A stretch of 63,146 nt of DNA from CAYSRM01 sp964475205 (GTDB lineage Bacteria > Verrucomicrobiota > Kiritimatiellia > UBA8416 > CAYSRM01): NCBI GenBank assembly GCA_964475205.1, contig CAYYVQ010000012.1, positions 1-63,146 on the forward strand, written 5' to 3'. Positions 14,540 to 24,166 of this stretch are shown one piece after another. Under the pieces are notes generated by a model. The model saw only the letters and a list, made by a program, of their open reading frames with translations, ran no database searches and was not told the origin of the DNA. The position numbers and the translations under genes are program-made. Numbering within the stretch: position 1 is the first letter of the stretch; each line of letters opens with the position of its first letter.

Positions 14540-16399
14540 TCAGTAAAGAGGCCCAAGAGCCTCGCAGGCTCTGAAATCATCGCCCCCAAACCGGTCCCAC
14601 AGGGTCGGGCGAAAGACGCTCGAATCAGGAATATTGTGCATATCCACCGGTATTCTCAGCATTGAATTGAGCGTCAACAGTTCGGCCCCTATAAGTCCAA
14701 ACGAGTTTGCGTCGTGGTTTGGTCCGATCCGAGACATATATTCGAAAGATGACATGCCGCGTGGCGCCCAATAGCTTTCCGGCCATGTCGGGTCGGTCGC
14801 ATTGCTGATGTAATCGGCAACATTTCCTGGCAACTCCACGGTCTCGCCTTCCACCACCGACGCCGTCAGCAAGTCGCCGACGACGTTGTAGCGATACGAT
14901 GTCATGGGAATACCCCCAGGAGTCCGATAGCTGCTGGACAGTCCGTCGCCCGGAAAGTATTCGAGCACCGCCGCTTCATAGGTTGTTTTCTCAATTGCTT
15001 CTTTGATCAGACTTTCCTGGAGCTTTTTGTTTTCACGCAGTTTTCCGGCAACGTCCTGTATCCGCATATCTTTGTGTTTTCCCGCGAGGGAAAGAATATC
15101 AACCGCATAGTCAAGCGCTCCGGCGCCTGAATTACGTTTGTCAACCAGCCCCTGCGGGGCAATGGATTCAATATCAATTCCAGTTGCCGCCTTGACGCTG
15201 GCAGGCGTCCAGTTGGTGCGAATGTCCGCAAAAAGCTGGGGCACACCTGAGATCAGATTGGCCAGCAACATGCCGATAGCGTTCTTCGAATCGTTTTCAG
15301 TTGCAACAACCATAGCCGGCCGGTATCCATTCCAATCGAAGGAACTGCATAGAAGAGATTCGGTCATATCGAAATTTGGATAAAGATCTGTCCACTGTCG
15401 CTGCCCTTGCGTCCCCGCTGCAATGGCGTTAGCGCCCTGCGCCTGTTCAACGTTCGCTGTAAATCCCTGGCGCCTGCCTTCCGTTTTGGATGCCAGCACC
15501 GGATTACCCACCATAAGGTCGCGAACAATCAATGTCATCTTAAGACAATCCCGAAGCAGATCATCCTGAGCCAGCGGCCTTTGACCCCGGCCGAAATTAA
15601 ACGAAAACTTTTTTTTCATGAATTCACAAGCGCGGTCCAGTTCCTCGTGGTCATACAACCCCCGAACCATGCGACCGTGTATAGCAATCATATCAACAGA
15701 CACAGATCCCATGCCCAGGTAGTGAAGCATCAGGTTGCGGCGCAGGTCAGCACCAATGATGCCCATGGATACTCCGCCAAGCGAAAGGTAATTTTTGCCC
15801 CGGATTTCGCTAACTGCCGCAGCACTGCGGGCAAAGCGCAGGAGACGCTCGGCAACATAGGGGGCAATCTCGCCTTCTTCATTCTCAAGATCAGGATTAT
15901 AAATTGAAAATATAGGCCGCTCCTTTTCATCCATTGCGGCGGTAAATGCCTTCAACCACACTGCGCCCGGACGGTCTGTCTGGTTCAATCCGTACGCAGC
16001 CTGTTGCCATTCGCTGCTGCCGATCCCCATGCAGGCGCTCATGAGTTCATCGCTGTAAGCCCAGCTTCGGCTCACCCAGATATTCGCGCTGACGCCCTCT
16101 TTGGTGTAGCGCTCCTGCGCCAGGGCGCCAGTCCGCGCGCCATATACAATCTCTGGAGGCACAACAACATTGACAGGCGTACCGTCGGGAAGAAAAACGT
16201 TTCCAGTGATCAGTTTGTAAACACGCTCAACCATCCGCCATGTAGGCGCCTGGTTGGCCTCATAGGCGCCTGGACGCCCGTCGGCGACAGGAGTAATAGC
16301 GATAGTAGGTATATGTCCAACCAACGGACGCCTGGACTTTTTAAAAGACCTGTCAGTATTCGCTTTTTTTTCAAACACGGGCTCTGCTTTTGATCTCAC
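14540..16399 (-). CDS. fucI: L-fucose isomerase
   Basis: A 619-residue enzyme converting L-fucose to L-fuculose, a cytosolic Mn-dependent isomerase. The three metal ligands of the E. coli enzyme are recognisable: Glu in VVATENDSKNA, Asp in FADIRTNWTP and His in PVDMHNIPDSSVFRP. Typical segments also include KAFTAAMDEKERPIFSIYNPD and FRACEALGPLY at the C-terminus. It is about 28 residues longer than E. coli FucI because of a basic N-terminal extension. The start is GTG, with GGGGAG about eight bases upstream. No fucose kinase, aldolase or permease is next to it, so the rest of the pathway must lie elsewhere. Confidence 0.95.
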   Translation of the reverse strand: MRSKAEPVFEKKANTDRSFKKSRRPLVGHIPTIAITPVADGRPGAYEANQAPTWRMVERVYKLITGNVFLPDGTPVNVVVPPEIVYGARTGALAQERYTKEGVSANIWVSRSWAYSDELMSACMGIGSSEWQQAAYGLNQTDRPGAVWLKAFTAAMDEKERPIFSIYNPDLENEEGEIAPYVAERLLRFARSAAAVSEIRGKNYLSLGGVSMGIIGADLRRNLMLHYLGMGSVSVDMIAIHGRMVRGLYDHEELDRACEFMKKKFSFNFGRGQRPLAQDDLLRDCLKMTLIVRDLMVGNPVLASKTEGRRQGFTANVEQAQGANAIAAGTQGQRQWTDLYPNFDMTESLLCSSFDWNGYRPAMVVATENDSKNAIGMLLANLISGVPQLFADIRTNWTPASVKAATGIDIESIAPQGLVDKRNSGAGALDYAVDILSLAGKHKDMRIQDVAGKLRENKKLQESLIKEAIEKTTYEAAVLEYFPGDGLSSSYRTPGGIPMTSYRYNVVGDLLTASVVEGETVELPGNVADYISNATDPTWPESYWAPRGMSSFEYMSRIGPNHDANSFGLIGAELLTLNSMLRIPVDMHNIPDSSVFRPTLWDRFGGDDFRACEALGPLY

Positions 16400-16741
16400 G
16401 GCTCATCTCCCCGGAATTAATCATTTTCCAGCGCAACACTCCCGAATGTAACCCGCATAAAAAGATAATGCAATCCCTGCCACAATATGATTCCGTTAAA
16501 AAACTGTCATTGAAGAAAGGATACAGGGCAAACGTCCACACCTGTTCGTAATCGTAATCGTAATTTTAGTCGATTGATACTGTTCAAATGTTCTGACAAC
16601 TACCAACATGACGACAGAAGAGAAACCGGAAATCATTAAGAACGAGTCGCGAAGAAAATGCGGAAGGGCGAAAATGACACAAGCAGCGCGAGCTGCTGAG
16701 ATTCGATTTGATTATTCAGCAAATGCCGCTTTAATAGTGAA
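16400..16741. other. Divergent intergenic region, no gene seen
   Basis: These 342 bases separate fucI from the HD-domain gene. A short CGTAATCGTAATCGTAAT triplication lies near 16547. I see no convincing promoter, RNA gene or open frame. Confidence 0.4.
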
Positions 16742-17542
16742 ATGACAGATCAACAACTTGAAGAAATAAAGGACCGTTTCCGCGAATATACAGACCGTTT
16801 CCGATCGGAAAACGGTCTCCTTGACCCGCTGCTTGAACTGAAGGTTGTGCATTCGAACAAGGTTGCCCTGGAAGCAAAAGAACTAAGCCGCGATTTACGC
16901 TGGCCTGGATCGGATCAGCTTCTTGCTGAGTCCCTCGGCCTTACACATGACATCGGGCGTTTTTCCCAGTTTGCCGATTTCGGAACTTTTTCGGATGCCG
17001 CATCCATTGACCACGGTAAGCGTGGAAAAGAGGCGGCATTGGACGCAGGACTTTTTGCCGGGCTGAGTAATTCGGAACAGACCGTGCTGCTCGACGGCAT
17101 AGCTCATCATAACGCAAGAACAATTCCGGGTGAATTGTCCGCCAGAAGCCTCGTTTTTGTTTCGATGATCCGCGACTGCGATAAGCTGGATATTTATCGC
17201 ATTGTTCTTGCCTCCGTGAAAAAAGACGGATTCAAGGATCTCCCGGCCATGCTTCCGGAAGTAAAGCTTGATAAAGCCGTGAGCAACGAAATAGTCGAGG
17301 AGTTCCGCAAACGAAAAAGCTGCAGACTCTCCACCGTGAAAACACTCGGTGATTTTCTGTTAATGCAATTATCCTGGATATACGACTTCAGCTACAAACC
17401 CGCTTTAAAGAAAGTTGTTGATCGCGGGATTCTTAAGGACCTGCTGGACAATGTCGAGTTTGCAGGTCCTGATAAAAACGTGCATACCGCAGCGCTTCAA
17501 TTCATAGCAAGCGCCCTCAAATCTCAAACGGAAAAGACCTGA
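16742..17542 (+). CDS. HD-domain phosphohydrolase
   Basis: A 266-residue protein with the HD metal-binding pattern: the first His in VVHSNKVA, the HD pair in LTHDIGRFSQF, a further His in IDHGKRGKEA, HH in GIAHHNAR, and Asp in IRDCDKLDIYR. This is the order of a complete HD superfamily active site, predicting a cytosolic phosphohydrolase acting on a nucleotide or similar phosphoester. The substrate is unknown. The ribosome binding site is weak. It converges with ispH (21 bases between stops). Confidence 0.85.
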   Translation: MTDQQLEEIKDRFREYTDRFRSENGLLDPLLELKVVHSNKVALEAKELSRDLRWPGSDQLLAESLGLTHDIGRFSQFADFGTFSDAASIDHGKRGKEAALDAGLFAGLSNSEQTVLLDGIAHHNARTIPGELSARSLVFVSMIRDCDKLDIYRIVLASVKKDGFKDLPAMLPEVKLDKAVSNEIVEEFRKRKSCRLSTVKTLGDFLLMQLSWIYDFSYKPALKKVVDRGILKDLLDNVEFAGPDKNVHTAALQFIASALKSQTEKT

Positions 17543-17563
17543 AATCCTTTGAGAAATACAGGG

Positions 17564-18514
17564 CTAACCAGAAAGCTTCCTGCGCAGCTCCGAAGGAATA
17601 CGGAAGCTGATGCTTTCCTCTGCAACGCACACATTTTCAACCCGGGCAAATCCATGTGCGAGAAGAAATTTCAGAACATCATCCACGAACTGCTCGGGAG
17701 TTGAAGCCCCGGCAGTAATCCCGACATTCTGCGCCTGCGGAATATTTATTTCATTCAGGCCTTCAAGCGACTCTATAACTTTTGAACGGCTGCCATTGGC
17801 GGCGGCTACTTCCGCAAGCCGTCTGGTGTTGGAACTTGAATGTGAGCCAAGCACAAAAATAATGCCGCATTTTTTTGACAATTCCGAAACCGCCTTCTGA
17901 CGGTTGGTGGTGGCATAGCAAATGCAATCGCGTGGCGCTGTCTGAATTTTAGGGAAACGCCCGGCAAGTATACGGTAAACTTTTTGTGTTTCCTTAATGC
18001 TCAGGGTAGTTTGAGTCATTAAAGCCACCTTCCCGGGATTCTTAACCTGCACAAGTTTTGCCTGCTCTTCGTTTTCCAGCACCTTCACCTGACCGGGCGC
18101 TTCGCCGGCAACCCCGATAATCTCGTCATGCCTGGCATAACCGAGAAGAAGAATGATATATCCTGTTTCAGCAAACTTCCGGACCTGGGTGTGAACCTTG
18201 TTTACAAAAGGACAAGTGGCATCAATGATATTTAAATCAAGTTCCCGGGCTTTTGCCCTGACAGCAGGGGACACTCCGTGGGCGCTGAAGAGAATCGTGG
18301 CCCCGCGCGGCGCTTCATCAACTGAATCCACAAACACGATACCTCTGCCGCGCAGGTTTTCAACAACCATCCTGTTATGCACAATTTCCTTCAGGCAGTA
18401 TACCGGCAAGTCCGCCTCTTGCAGAACAAGGTCCGCAATATCCAGAGCTCTCCTCACACCCGCACAGAACCCGTGCGGCTGAGCTACATAAATTGTCTTT
18501 TCTCCAGGCTTCAT
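17564..18514 (-). CDS. ispH: 4-hydroxy-3-methylbut-2-enyl diphosphate reductase
   Basis: The last enzyme of the MEP isoprenoid pathway, reducing HMBPP to IPP and DMAPP with a [4Fe-4S] cluster. The three cluster Cys are visible in PHGFCAGVRRAL, DATCPFVNKVH and CICYATTNRQKAV. KEIVHNRMVVENLR and FSAHGVSP carry the substrate His residues, and GSHSSSNTRRL and AGASTPEQFVDDVL complete the family pattern. I use the ATG at 18514 (316 residues); a TTG at 18532 is possible, and neither has a strong ribosome binding site. It is the only MEP-pathway gene seen here. Confidence 0.95.
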   Translation of the reverse strand: MKPGEKTIYVAQPHGFCAGVRRALDIADLVLQEADLPVYCLKEIVHNRMVVENLRGRGIVFVDSVDEAPRGATILFSAHGVSPAVRAKARELDLNIIDATCPFVNKVHTQVRKFAETGYIILLLGYARHDEIIGVAGEAPGQVKVLENEEQAKLVQVKNPGKVALMTQTTLSIKETQKVYRILAGRFPKIQTAPRDCICYATTNRQKAVSELSKKCGIIFVLGSHSSSNTRRLAEVAAANGSRSKVIESLEGLNEINIPQAQNVGITAGASTPEQFVDDVLKFLLAHGFARVENVCVAEESISFRIPSELRRKLSG

Positions 18515-18532
18515 AGATGAAATTGGTCGCAA

Positions 18533-18869
18533 TCAAGGCCCGCAACACACGAACATCCGGACTATACCCAAAAGCTTCATGCTTTGTATCAAAAAACTGT
18601 TCTCTGAATGCGACAAAAGCTGCAATTGAGACATGGAAATATCAGCCCCAGTTATGGACCGTCTTAAACCGTTTGAAATAAGGCACTTGCAAATCGTGTT
18701 TTTCTTAACAAAATTTGGCACGGATTGAGCTGCATAAAAGGGTGGATTTTGAAAGGTTTGGTGATGAGTCGCTCCCGACTTGGAAACACTGACACAGCAC
18801 TAAATGGCAACAGAAGTGTCTTCGACCTCTCGGGGGCGACATCACCTTAAAATTTAATTCATCACTTAT
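18533..18869. other. Divergent intergenic region, no gene seen
   Basis: These bases lie between ispH and the Msr fusion gene. I see no RNA gene or credible open frame. The rightmost part is AT-rich and could hold the promoter of the msr gene. Confidence 0.4.
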
Positions 18870-19937
18870 ATGAATAATAATATAAAATTTTTAAAAGCGT
18901 TGCCAGAATTAATATGTGGAATCTTGATTTTTTTTACAGGTCTGATCCTGGTTTCCTGCGCTGAAGCCGAAAGATCGCAACCTGGAGACAAAGAGATGAA
19001 AAGCGAAAATAAAAATAATGAAAAAGTCGTCAAGACAGAGAACGAATGGAAAGAGATTTTGTCTGACGAGGAATACAGGGTGCTCAGAAAAAAAGGCACA
19101 GAACCCGCAGGAACAGGCAAATATAACAAGCATTATGAACCCGGAGTATATAAATGCGCCGCATGCGGCCAGGCGCTGTTTCAGTCAGAGGACAAGTTCG
19201 ACTCCGGAACCGGCTGGCCAAGCTTTACTAAACCCGCCCGCAAAGACGCAGTTATAGAAAAGCTCGATAATTCGCTGTTCATGCAAAGAACAGAGACTCT
19301 CTGCTCACGGTGCGGTTCGCATCTCGGACACGTATTTAAAGACGGCCCCGAACCCACCGGACTGAGGTACTGCATCAATTCGGTTGCTCTCGATTTTGAA
19401 GAAAGGGGAAAGAAAGGAGACGGAAGCGGACTACAGGAAGCAACTTTCGGCGCTGGTTGCTTCTGGTGCACGGAAGCTGTTTTTCAGGGTATGAAAGGGG
19501 TAAAAGAGGTTGTCTCCGGCTACATGGGCGGACAGATTGAGAACCCGACCTACGAACAGGTCTCCTCGGGCCGAACCGGCCACGCGGAAGTGAGCCGGGT
19601 CCTATACAATCCTTCCGAAGTTTCCTACGGGGAACTGCTCGAAATCTTCTGGAAAATGCACGATCCCACGAGTCTTAACAGACAGGGCGCGGACACAGGA
19701 CCGCAATACCGCTCGGCAATCTTCTATCACACCGAAGAACAGAAAGAAATTGCGCGTAAGTCAAAGCGTGAAAAGGGCTCACAATACAAGGATGAAATAG
19801 TGACAGAAATCACACCTGCCGGGGAATTTTACCAGGCCGAAGATTATCACCAGGATTACTATTCCAACAATCCCCGCGCGCCTTACTGCAGGGCGGTAAT
19901 AACCCCGAAGCTCGAAAAAATCCGCAAAAATCAGTAA
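18870..19937 (+). CDS. msrBA: Lipoprotein methionine sulfoxide reductase, MsrB-MsrA fusion
   Basis: A 355-residue enzyme repairing both stereoisomers of oxidised methionine. A signal with a lipobox (LVSC, Cys30) predicts an exported, lipid-anchored protein. A charged linker leads to MsrB (about 58-175) with zinc Cys pairs CAAC and CSRC, FDSGTGWPSF, and the catalytic Cys in RYCINSVAL. MsrA follows (about 185-350) with its catalytic Cys in GCFWCTEAVF, HAEVSRVLYNPSEVSY and RSAIFYH. The order is B then A, opposite to the PilB-type order. The start is poorly marked by a ribosome binding site. It overlaps the 3' end of glgA on the other strand by seven bases. Its role is probably envelope protein repair. 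Confidence 0.93.
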   Translation: MNNNIKFLKALPELICGILIFFTGLILVSCAEAERSQPGDKEMKSENKNNEKVVKTENEWKEILSDEEYRVLRKKGTEPAGTGKYNKHYEPGVYKCAACGQALFQSEDKFDSGTGWPSFTKPARKDAVIEKLDNSLFMQRTETLCSRCGSHLGHVFKDGPEPTGLRYCINSVALDFEERGKKGDGSGLQEATFGAGCFWCTEAVFQGMKGVKEVVSGYMGGQIENPTYEQVSSGRTGHAEVSRVLYNPSEVSYGELLEIFWKMHDPTSLNRQGADTGPQYRSAIFYHTEEQKEIARKSKREKGSQYKDEIVTEITPAGEFYQAEDYHQDYYSNNPRAPYCRAVITPKLEKIRKNQ

Positions 19938-21463
19938 TCCTTAACCAAAGGCCTGTCCAGCATGCGTTCGTACAGGTCAAAATACTTTCGCGCAGTAACC
20001 GGATGCGTGAAGTTATGAGCGCTTTCTTCCATTATACGCCGTACCTGCTTCTCCTTTATGTCGGCAGGCAGCCTGTAAAAGCTCATTGCCTGATCCACCG
20101 CCCATTTCAGGCCAAGACTGTCATAAACGTTGAACACAAAACCGTTGCCGGTATTCGCGGTTGAGTTCAGTGGTTTGACAGTATCGTGCAGACCTCCAGT
20201 GTTGTTGACTATCGGAAGGGAACCATATATGGAGCCAATCATCTGCGGCAGACCGCACGGCTCAAAAAGTGAGGGCATCAGCATGAAATCCGAAGCTGCA
20301 TATCCCTTGTGCGAGAGTTTTTCGTCAAAATCACAAATTGAAACGCGGTCATGTATATCGTGGAACCGGACTATGTCTCTGTACGGTTTCTGGAACGGCC
20401 CGTTGGCAACAACAACAATCTGAAGTTTTTCCATCCAGTGCTCCGATACCATTGCATACATTATGTCTGCCAAAAGCTGGCATCCCTTCTGGGCGGGGTC
20501 AAGCCGCGACGGCCAGAAAAACACTGGGGCGTCGGGATCCCTTATAAGGCCAAGCTGTTCCTGGAGCCTGCATTTGTTCTGCTTTTTCCGCTCCCGGTGA
20601 TCCTGAGGGGAATAATTCACATCAATATAAGCGTCTGTCTGAGGCCTGAATGACGGATCGGGCGCATTGAGAATACCAAACGCGCATCCTTCTTCTCTCT
20701 TGTTATAAAGCTCCTGCCTGATTGCCGGCGGAACAAAATCGTGAATTCCTTCGCAGACTTCGTTGAGAAAAGAAGGGCTCACCGTGTTTACGAAGTGCGA
20801 AGCAAAAATGCCGCTGGCAAGCAGATCTACCGGATTGCCGTACTTGGTCTCCTCGTAGGATCCGGGAGGATACTTGTAATATAGATTCTGCCAGAATTCC
20901 GCGGCGTCAATTCCCCGGTCTTCAATTTCGCCCAGGGTCATTGCGTGGGTATGAATATTGTGCACTGTAAACAGGGATGGTATTCCAAGCCTTCGGGCCA
21001 TAGCCGGCACCAGCCCGGTAAGCCAGTCATTGCAGTGCACCAGGTCCGGGTAGACGCGCGGTATAATGTTGTTTATGACTTCACGTTGAAAAGCCAGCGC
21101 TACCTTTCTGCTGTCGACATGATAGCCGCTGTAGACTTCGTCCCTGTAGTAGAATATGCGATCTTCAGCAAGGTGTATCCTGTCGCGCGGCAGCTTGCTC
21201 TGGTAAACACGAAGTTCTTCATTAAGAAGCCTGCCTGCATCAATGTGGAACATGCGGCGATAATGAGGCAAAGCCACGTGCACGTCTGAATTCAACTCGA
21301 AAAGAGCGGCAACCAGGGATGCGGAAACGTCCGCAAGCCCGCCGGCCTTGGCCCTCAGATGAGAGGCCATGTTTCCCATGCCCCGGGGCACCGAGGTTAT
21401 TTCCGGGGTTACAACAAGTATCCTCGGTTTTTTCCTCTTTAGAGATCTTACTCTGCCAGGCAT
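19931..21463 (-). CDS. glgA: Glycogen (starch) synthase, GT5 family
   Basis: A 510-residue glycosyltransferase elongating alpha-1,4-glucan from a nucleotide-glucose donor. The donor-binding motif KAGGLADV is near the N-terminus (about residues 39-46), after an unusual insertion in the first strand-loop region. HCNDWLTGLVPA, FTVHNIHT and the C-terminal MPSLFEPCGLPQMIGSIYGSLPIVNNTGGLHDTV follow, the last being the GT5 catalytic E-x7-E-like segment. The ATG follows the glgP stop by one base, with GGAG inside glgP, so translation is coupled. No ADP-glucose pyrophosphorylase or branching enzyme is in the window. Confidence 0.94.
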   Translation of the reverse strand: MPGRVRSLKRKKPRILVVTPEITSVPRGMGNMASHLRAKAGGLADVSASLVAALFELNSDVHVALPHYRRMFHIDAGRLLNEELRVYQSKLPRDRIHLAEDRIFYYRDEVYSGYHVDSRKVALAFQREVINNIIPRVYPDLVHCNDWLTGLVPAMARRLGIPSLFTVHNIHTHAMTLGEIEDRGIDAAEFWQNLYYKYPPGSYEETKYGNPVDLLASGIFASHFVNTVSPSFLNEVCEGIHDFVPPAIRQELYNKREEGCAFGILNAPDPSFRPQTDAYIDVNYSPQDHRERKKQNKCRLQEQLGLIRDPDAPVFFWPSRLDPAQKGCQLLADIMYAMVSEHWMEKLQIVVVANGPFQKPYRDIVRFHDIHDRVSICDFDEKLSHKGYAASDFMLMPSLFEPCGLPQMIGSIYGSLPIVNNTGGLHDTVKPLNSTANTGNGFVFNVYDSLGLKWAVDQAMSFYRLPADIKEKQVRRIMEESAHNFTHPVTARKYFDLYERMLDRPLVKDY

Positions 21464-21464
21464 A

Positions 21465-24035
21465 TCATTCTCCGTTAGCCCACGTTACAAATCCAGGCAC
21501 CACAAAAACCCAGTCTCTCCCCGCGGGAGTAACGCGGGCGGTCAATCCATAGCGCCCGGTCTTTCTGCAGGAAATCTCGCAGCTGTAAGTATAGTTGCCT
21601 TCGCCGTTATCCGAGGTCTTCTCCATTTTCTCGGCAATGCTCTCGACAATGCGGTTTTCCGGATTTACCGGACCGTAATAGACCTGCACATCCACCTCTT
21701 CGGGCTTCAATTTGCCAAGGTGAACTTCGGCGGTTACATTGAAAGTTTCTCCCACATGCAGCACGGAAATATCCCTGTCGGCCTGCGGCGATGACAGCTT
21801 CACTTCCTGCCAGTGCCTATTCAAGCCCTTGTTCCGGGAAACAAGTTTCCGGGTCCGGTCCAACTCATTCTCCTGGAGGCGGCTGAACTCTTCCATTGCC
21901 GGCTGATAAAGCTTGTCCCTGTATTCAAGAAGCATCCGTCTGGCAGTGTAAAAACTCATTGACATGCTCATCGAAGCTTTCATTTTCTTTGTCCACTCGA
22001 TGGGCACGTCATCGTCGTTCCTGTCGTAAAACAAAGGAACTATTTCATTTTCCAGCAGGTTGTAAAGAGCGTGGGCCTCTACTGTATCCTGGTAGTCCTC
22101 GTTATTATATTCCTCGCCGTTGCCTATTGCCCAACCGCATTCGGGCGAATAACCTTCATCCCACCATCCGTCCAGGATACTGGCGTTCAAAACACCGTTC
22201 AGTGCCGCTTTCATGCCCGAGGTGCCGCTTGCTTCATGCGGCCGGCGCGGCGTGTTAATCCATACGTCAACGCCCTGCACGAAATACCTCGCAAGCTGAA
22301 TATCGTAATTTTCAAGAAAGATTATCTTGTCGCGGATATCCTCCTGGCGGGCAAATTGCACAATCTCCTGGATAAGCCGCTTGCCCTGTTCATCGGCAGG
22401 GTGGGCTTTTCCTCCGAAAATAATCTGCACCGGCCTGTCCTGATTTGTCAGGATTGCCCTGAGTCTTTCCGGTTCTCTCAGGAGAAGGTTTGCCCGCTTG
22501 TAGGTTGCAAACCTCCTGGCAAAGCCCAGAGTAAGGGTATTGTGGTTCAACACCGACTTGATTTTTGATATCTCCGCGCTGGTCGAATGCCTCATCGAGT
22601 ATTGACTGACGCCAAATTCCCTGGCAACCCTGATAAGGCGGGACCTCGACATCTCGTGCGCGCGCCACAGCTCAACATCCGGAACCTGATTTATCCGTTT
22701 CACTGATTTCTTGTCTGACGGCTTTATTCTCCACTCGTTGCCGACATACCTGTCAAAGAGCGAAGCGTTCTCCGGGGAAAGCCATGATGCCATGTGTACC
22801 CCGTTGGTCACATGGTCCACTGGTATCTCATCCTCCGGTCTGCCGGGCCACAGATGGCTCCACATGTTCCTGGAAACCTTTCCATGCAACCTGCTTACCG
22901 CGTTGGAAAACCTTGACATCCGAAGACCCAGGATTGTCATTGTAAAATGATGTTGTTCCTGCTGACCAGGAGCCATCCCCCATTCTAAGGCGGCGCCTGC
23001 GTCTATGCCAAGATCCTCGCTGAGCGCATCAAGATGGCGCTTCACAAGTTCCCTGTCAAACGTCTCGTTGCCCGCCGGCACCGGAGTGTGGGTAGTAAAA
23101 ACATTTGTTCGACGGGTTATTTCGAAAGCTTCGTCAAAGCTGTAGCCCTTGTCCTTGACCATGTGCGAAATGCGGCCCAGTGCGACAAAACCCGCGTGGC
23201 CTTCGTTCATATGGCAGGCCGGCGGTTCATAACCGAGTTTGATCAGCGCCTTCATTCCCCCTAAGCCCAGAAGCAGTTCCTGCCGAAGCCTCAACTGTTT
23301 GTCCACTTCGTAAAGCTGAGAAGCAACGCGGCGAATCTCCGGCGGATTGTCTGGAATGTTTGCGTCGAGGAGAAAGAGTGGAACAGTTCCCACATCCAGC
23401 TCCCAGACGGTTGCGTGAAGCGCTCCCCCGGGAAGCGGAAGGCTGATCTTAACCTGCTGATTCTCGCCCCGGCACGCCTTCTTCAAGGGAAGACGGTGAA
23501 GCTCGTTTTCGGGATACGCTTCCTGCTGCCAGCCGTCCGCATTTAGATATTGCTGGAAATATCCGCAACGGTACAACATGCCCATTCCAACCATCGGCAT
23601 TCCAATGCTTGAAGCGGCTTTAAGATGGTCTCCCGCCAGGCAGCCAAGCCCCCCGGAATAAAGACGAATGCTCTCGTGTATGCCGTATTCAAGAGAAAAG
23701 TATGCAATACTCCGGCTGTTCACCGGCAGCCCGCACATGCCGGTATCGGGAATTTCCTTGAAGAACCGTTCCTTGATCTCGTTATAGTGTGACAGAAAGG
23801 CGCTGTCTCCGGCCAGCTCCTCAAGACGTTCCTGCGGAATCTGCGTAAAAAACTTCAATGGATTATGGTTCGAACTGCGCCATACCTCCGGATTGATACG
23901 CCTGAAAAGCTCAACTGCATTCGAATTCCAGCACCACCACATATTATATGACAGTGTCTCGAGAAAACGAAGCTTCTCGGGCATTGCCGGCGCCACGTTA
24001 AAAAGCTGAAGCTTGGTAATGTCCTCGCTATTCAT
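21465..24035 (-). CDS. glgP: Alpha-glucan phosphorylase (short divergent type)
   Basis: An 856-residue PLP enzyme releasing glucose-1-phosphate from alpha-1,4-glucan. NMWWCWNSNAVELFRRI near residue 30 and AYFSLEYGIHESIRLYSGGLGCLAGDHLKAASS mark the divergent phosphorylase subfamily (TIGR02094-like). The catalytic C-terminal region includes GFARRFATYKRANLL and HEASGTSGMKAALNGVLN (about residue 598). A beta-rich C-terminal extension (from about 740) resembles a DUF3417-associated region. AAGGAA lies upstream of the ATG. It lies between the debranching enzyme and glgA, all on the minus strand, giving a glycogen-metabolism operon. Confidence 0.93.
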   Translation of the reverse strand: MNSEDITKLQLFNVAPAMPEKLRFLETLSYNMWWCWNSNAVELFRRINPEVWRSSNHNPLKFFTQIPQERLEELAGDSAFLSHYNEIKERFFKEIPDTGMCGLPVNSRSIAYFSLEYGIHESIRLYSGGLGCLAGDHLKAASSIGMPMVGMGMLYRCGYFQQYLNADGWQQEAYPENELHRLPLKKACRGENQQVKISLPLPGGALHATVWELDVGTVPLFLLDANIPDNPPEIRRVASQLYEVDKQLRLRQELLLGLGGMKALIKLGYEPPACHMNEGHAGFVALGRISHMVKDKGYSFDEAFEITRRTNVFTTHTPVPAGNETFDRELVKRHLDALSEDLGIDAGAALEWGMAPGQQEQHHFTMTILGLRMSRFSNAVSRLHGKVSRNMWSHLWPGRPEDEIPVDHVTNGVHMASWLSPENASLFDRYVGNEWRIKPSDKKSVKRINQVPDVELWRAHEMSRSRLIRVAREFGVSQYSMRHSTSAEISKIKSVLNHNTLTLGFARRFATYKRANLLLREPERLRAILTNQDRPVQIIFGGKAHPADEQGKRLIQEIVQFARQEDIRDKIIFLENYDIQLARYFVQGVDVWINTPRRPHEASGTSGMKAALNGVLNASILDGWWDEGYSPECGWAIGNGEEYNNEDYQDTVEAHALYNLLENEIVPLFYDRNDDDVPIEWTKKMKASMSMSMSFYTARRMLLEYRDKLYQPAMEEFSRLQENELDRTRKLVSRNKGLNRHWQEVKLSSPQADRDISVLHVGETFNVTAEVHLGKLKPEEVDVQVYYGPVNPENRIVESIAEKMEKTSDNGEGNYTYSCEISCRKTGRYGLTARVTPAGRDWVFVVPGFVTWANGE

Positions 24036-24166
24036 GTTTCTATTGTTTCCTTTTTCTCGCCGAATCTGACGTATCCGCAGGATTCCAACCGTCCACCCTT
24101 GCAGACAACTGCTGCGAACATGCGTTCTTGATCCTAATTTCTGTCTCTTTCATCAAGTTATTAAGT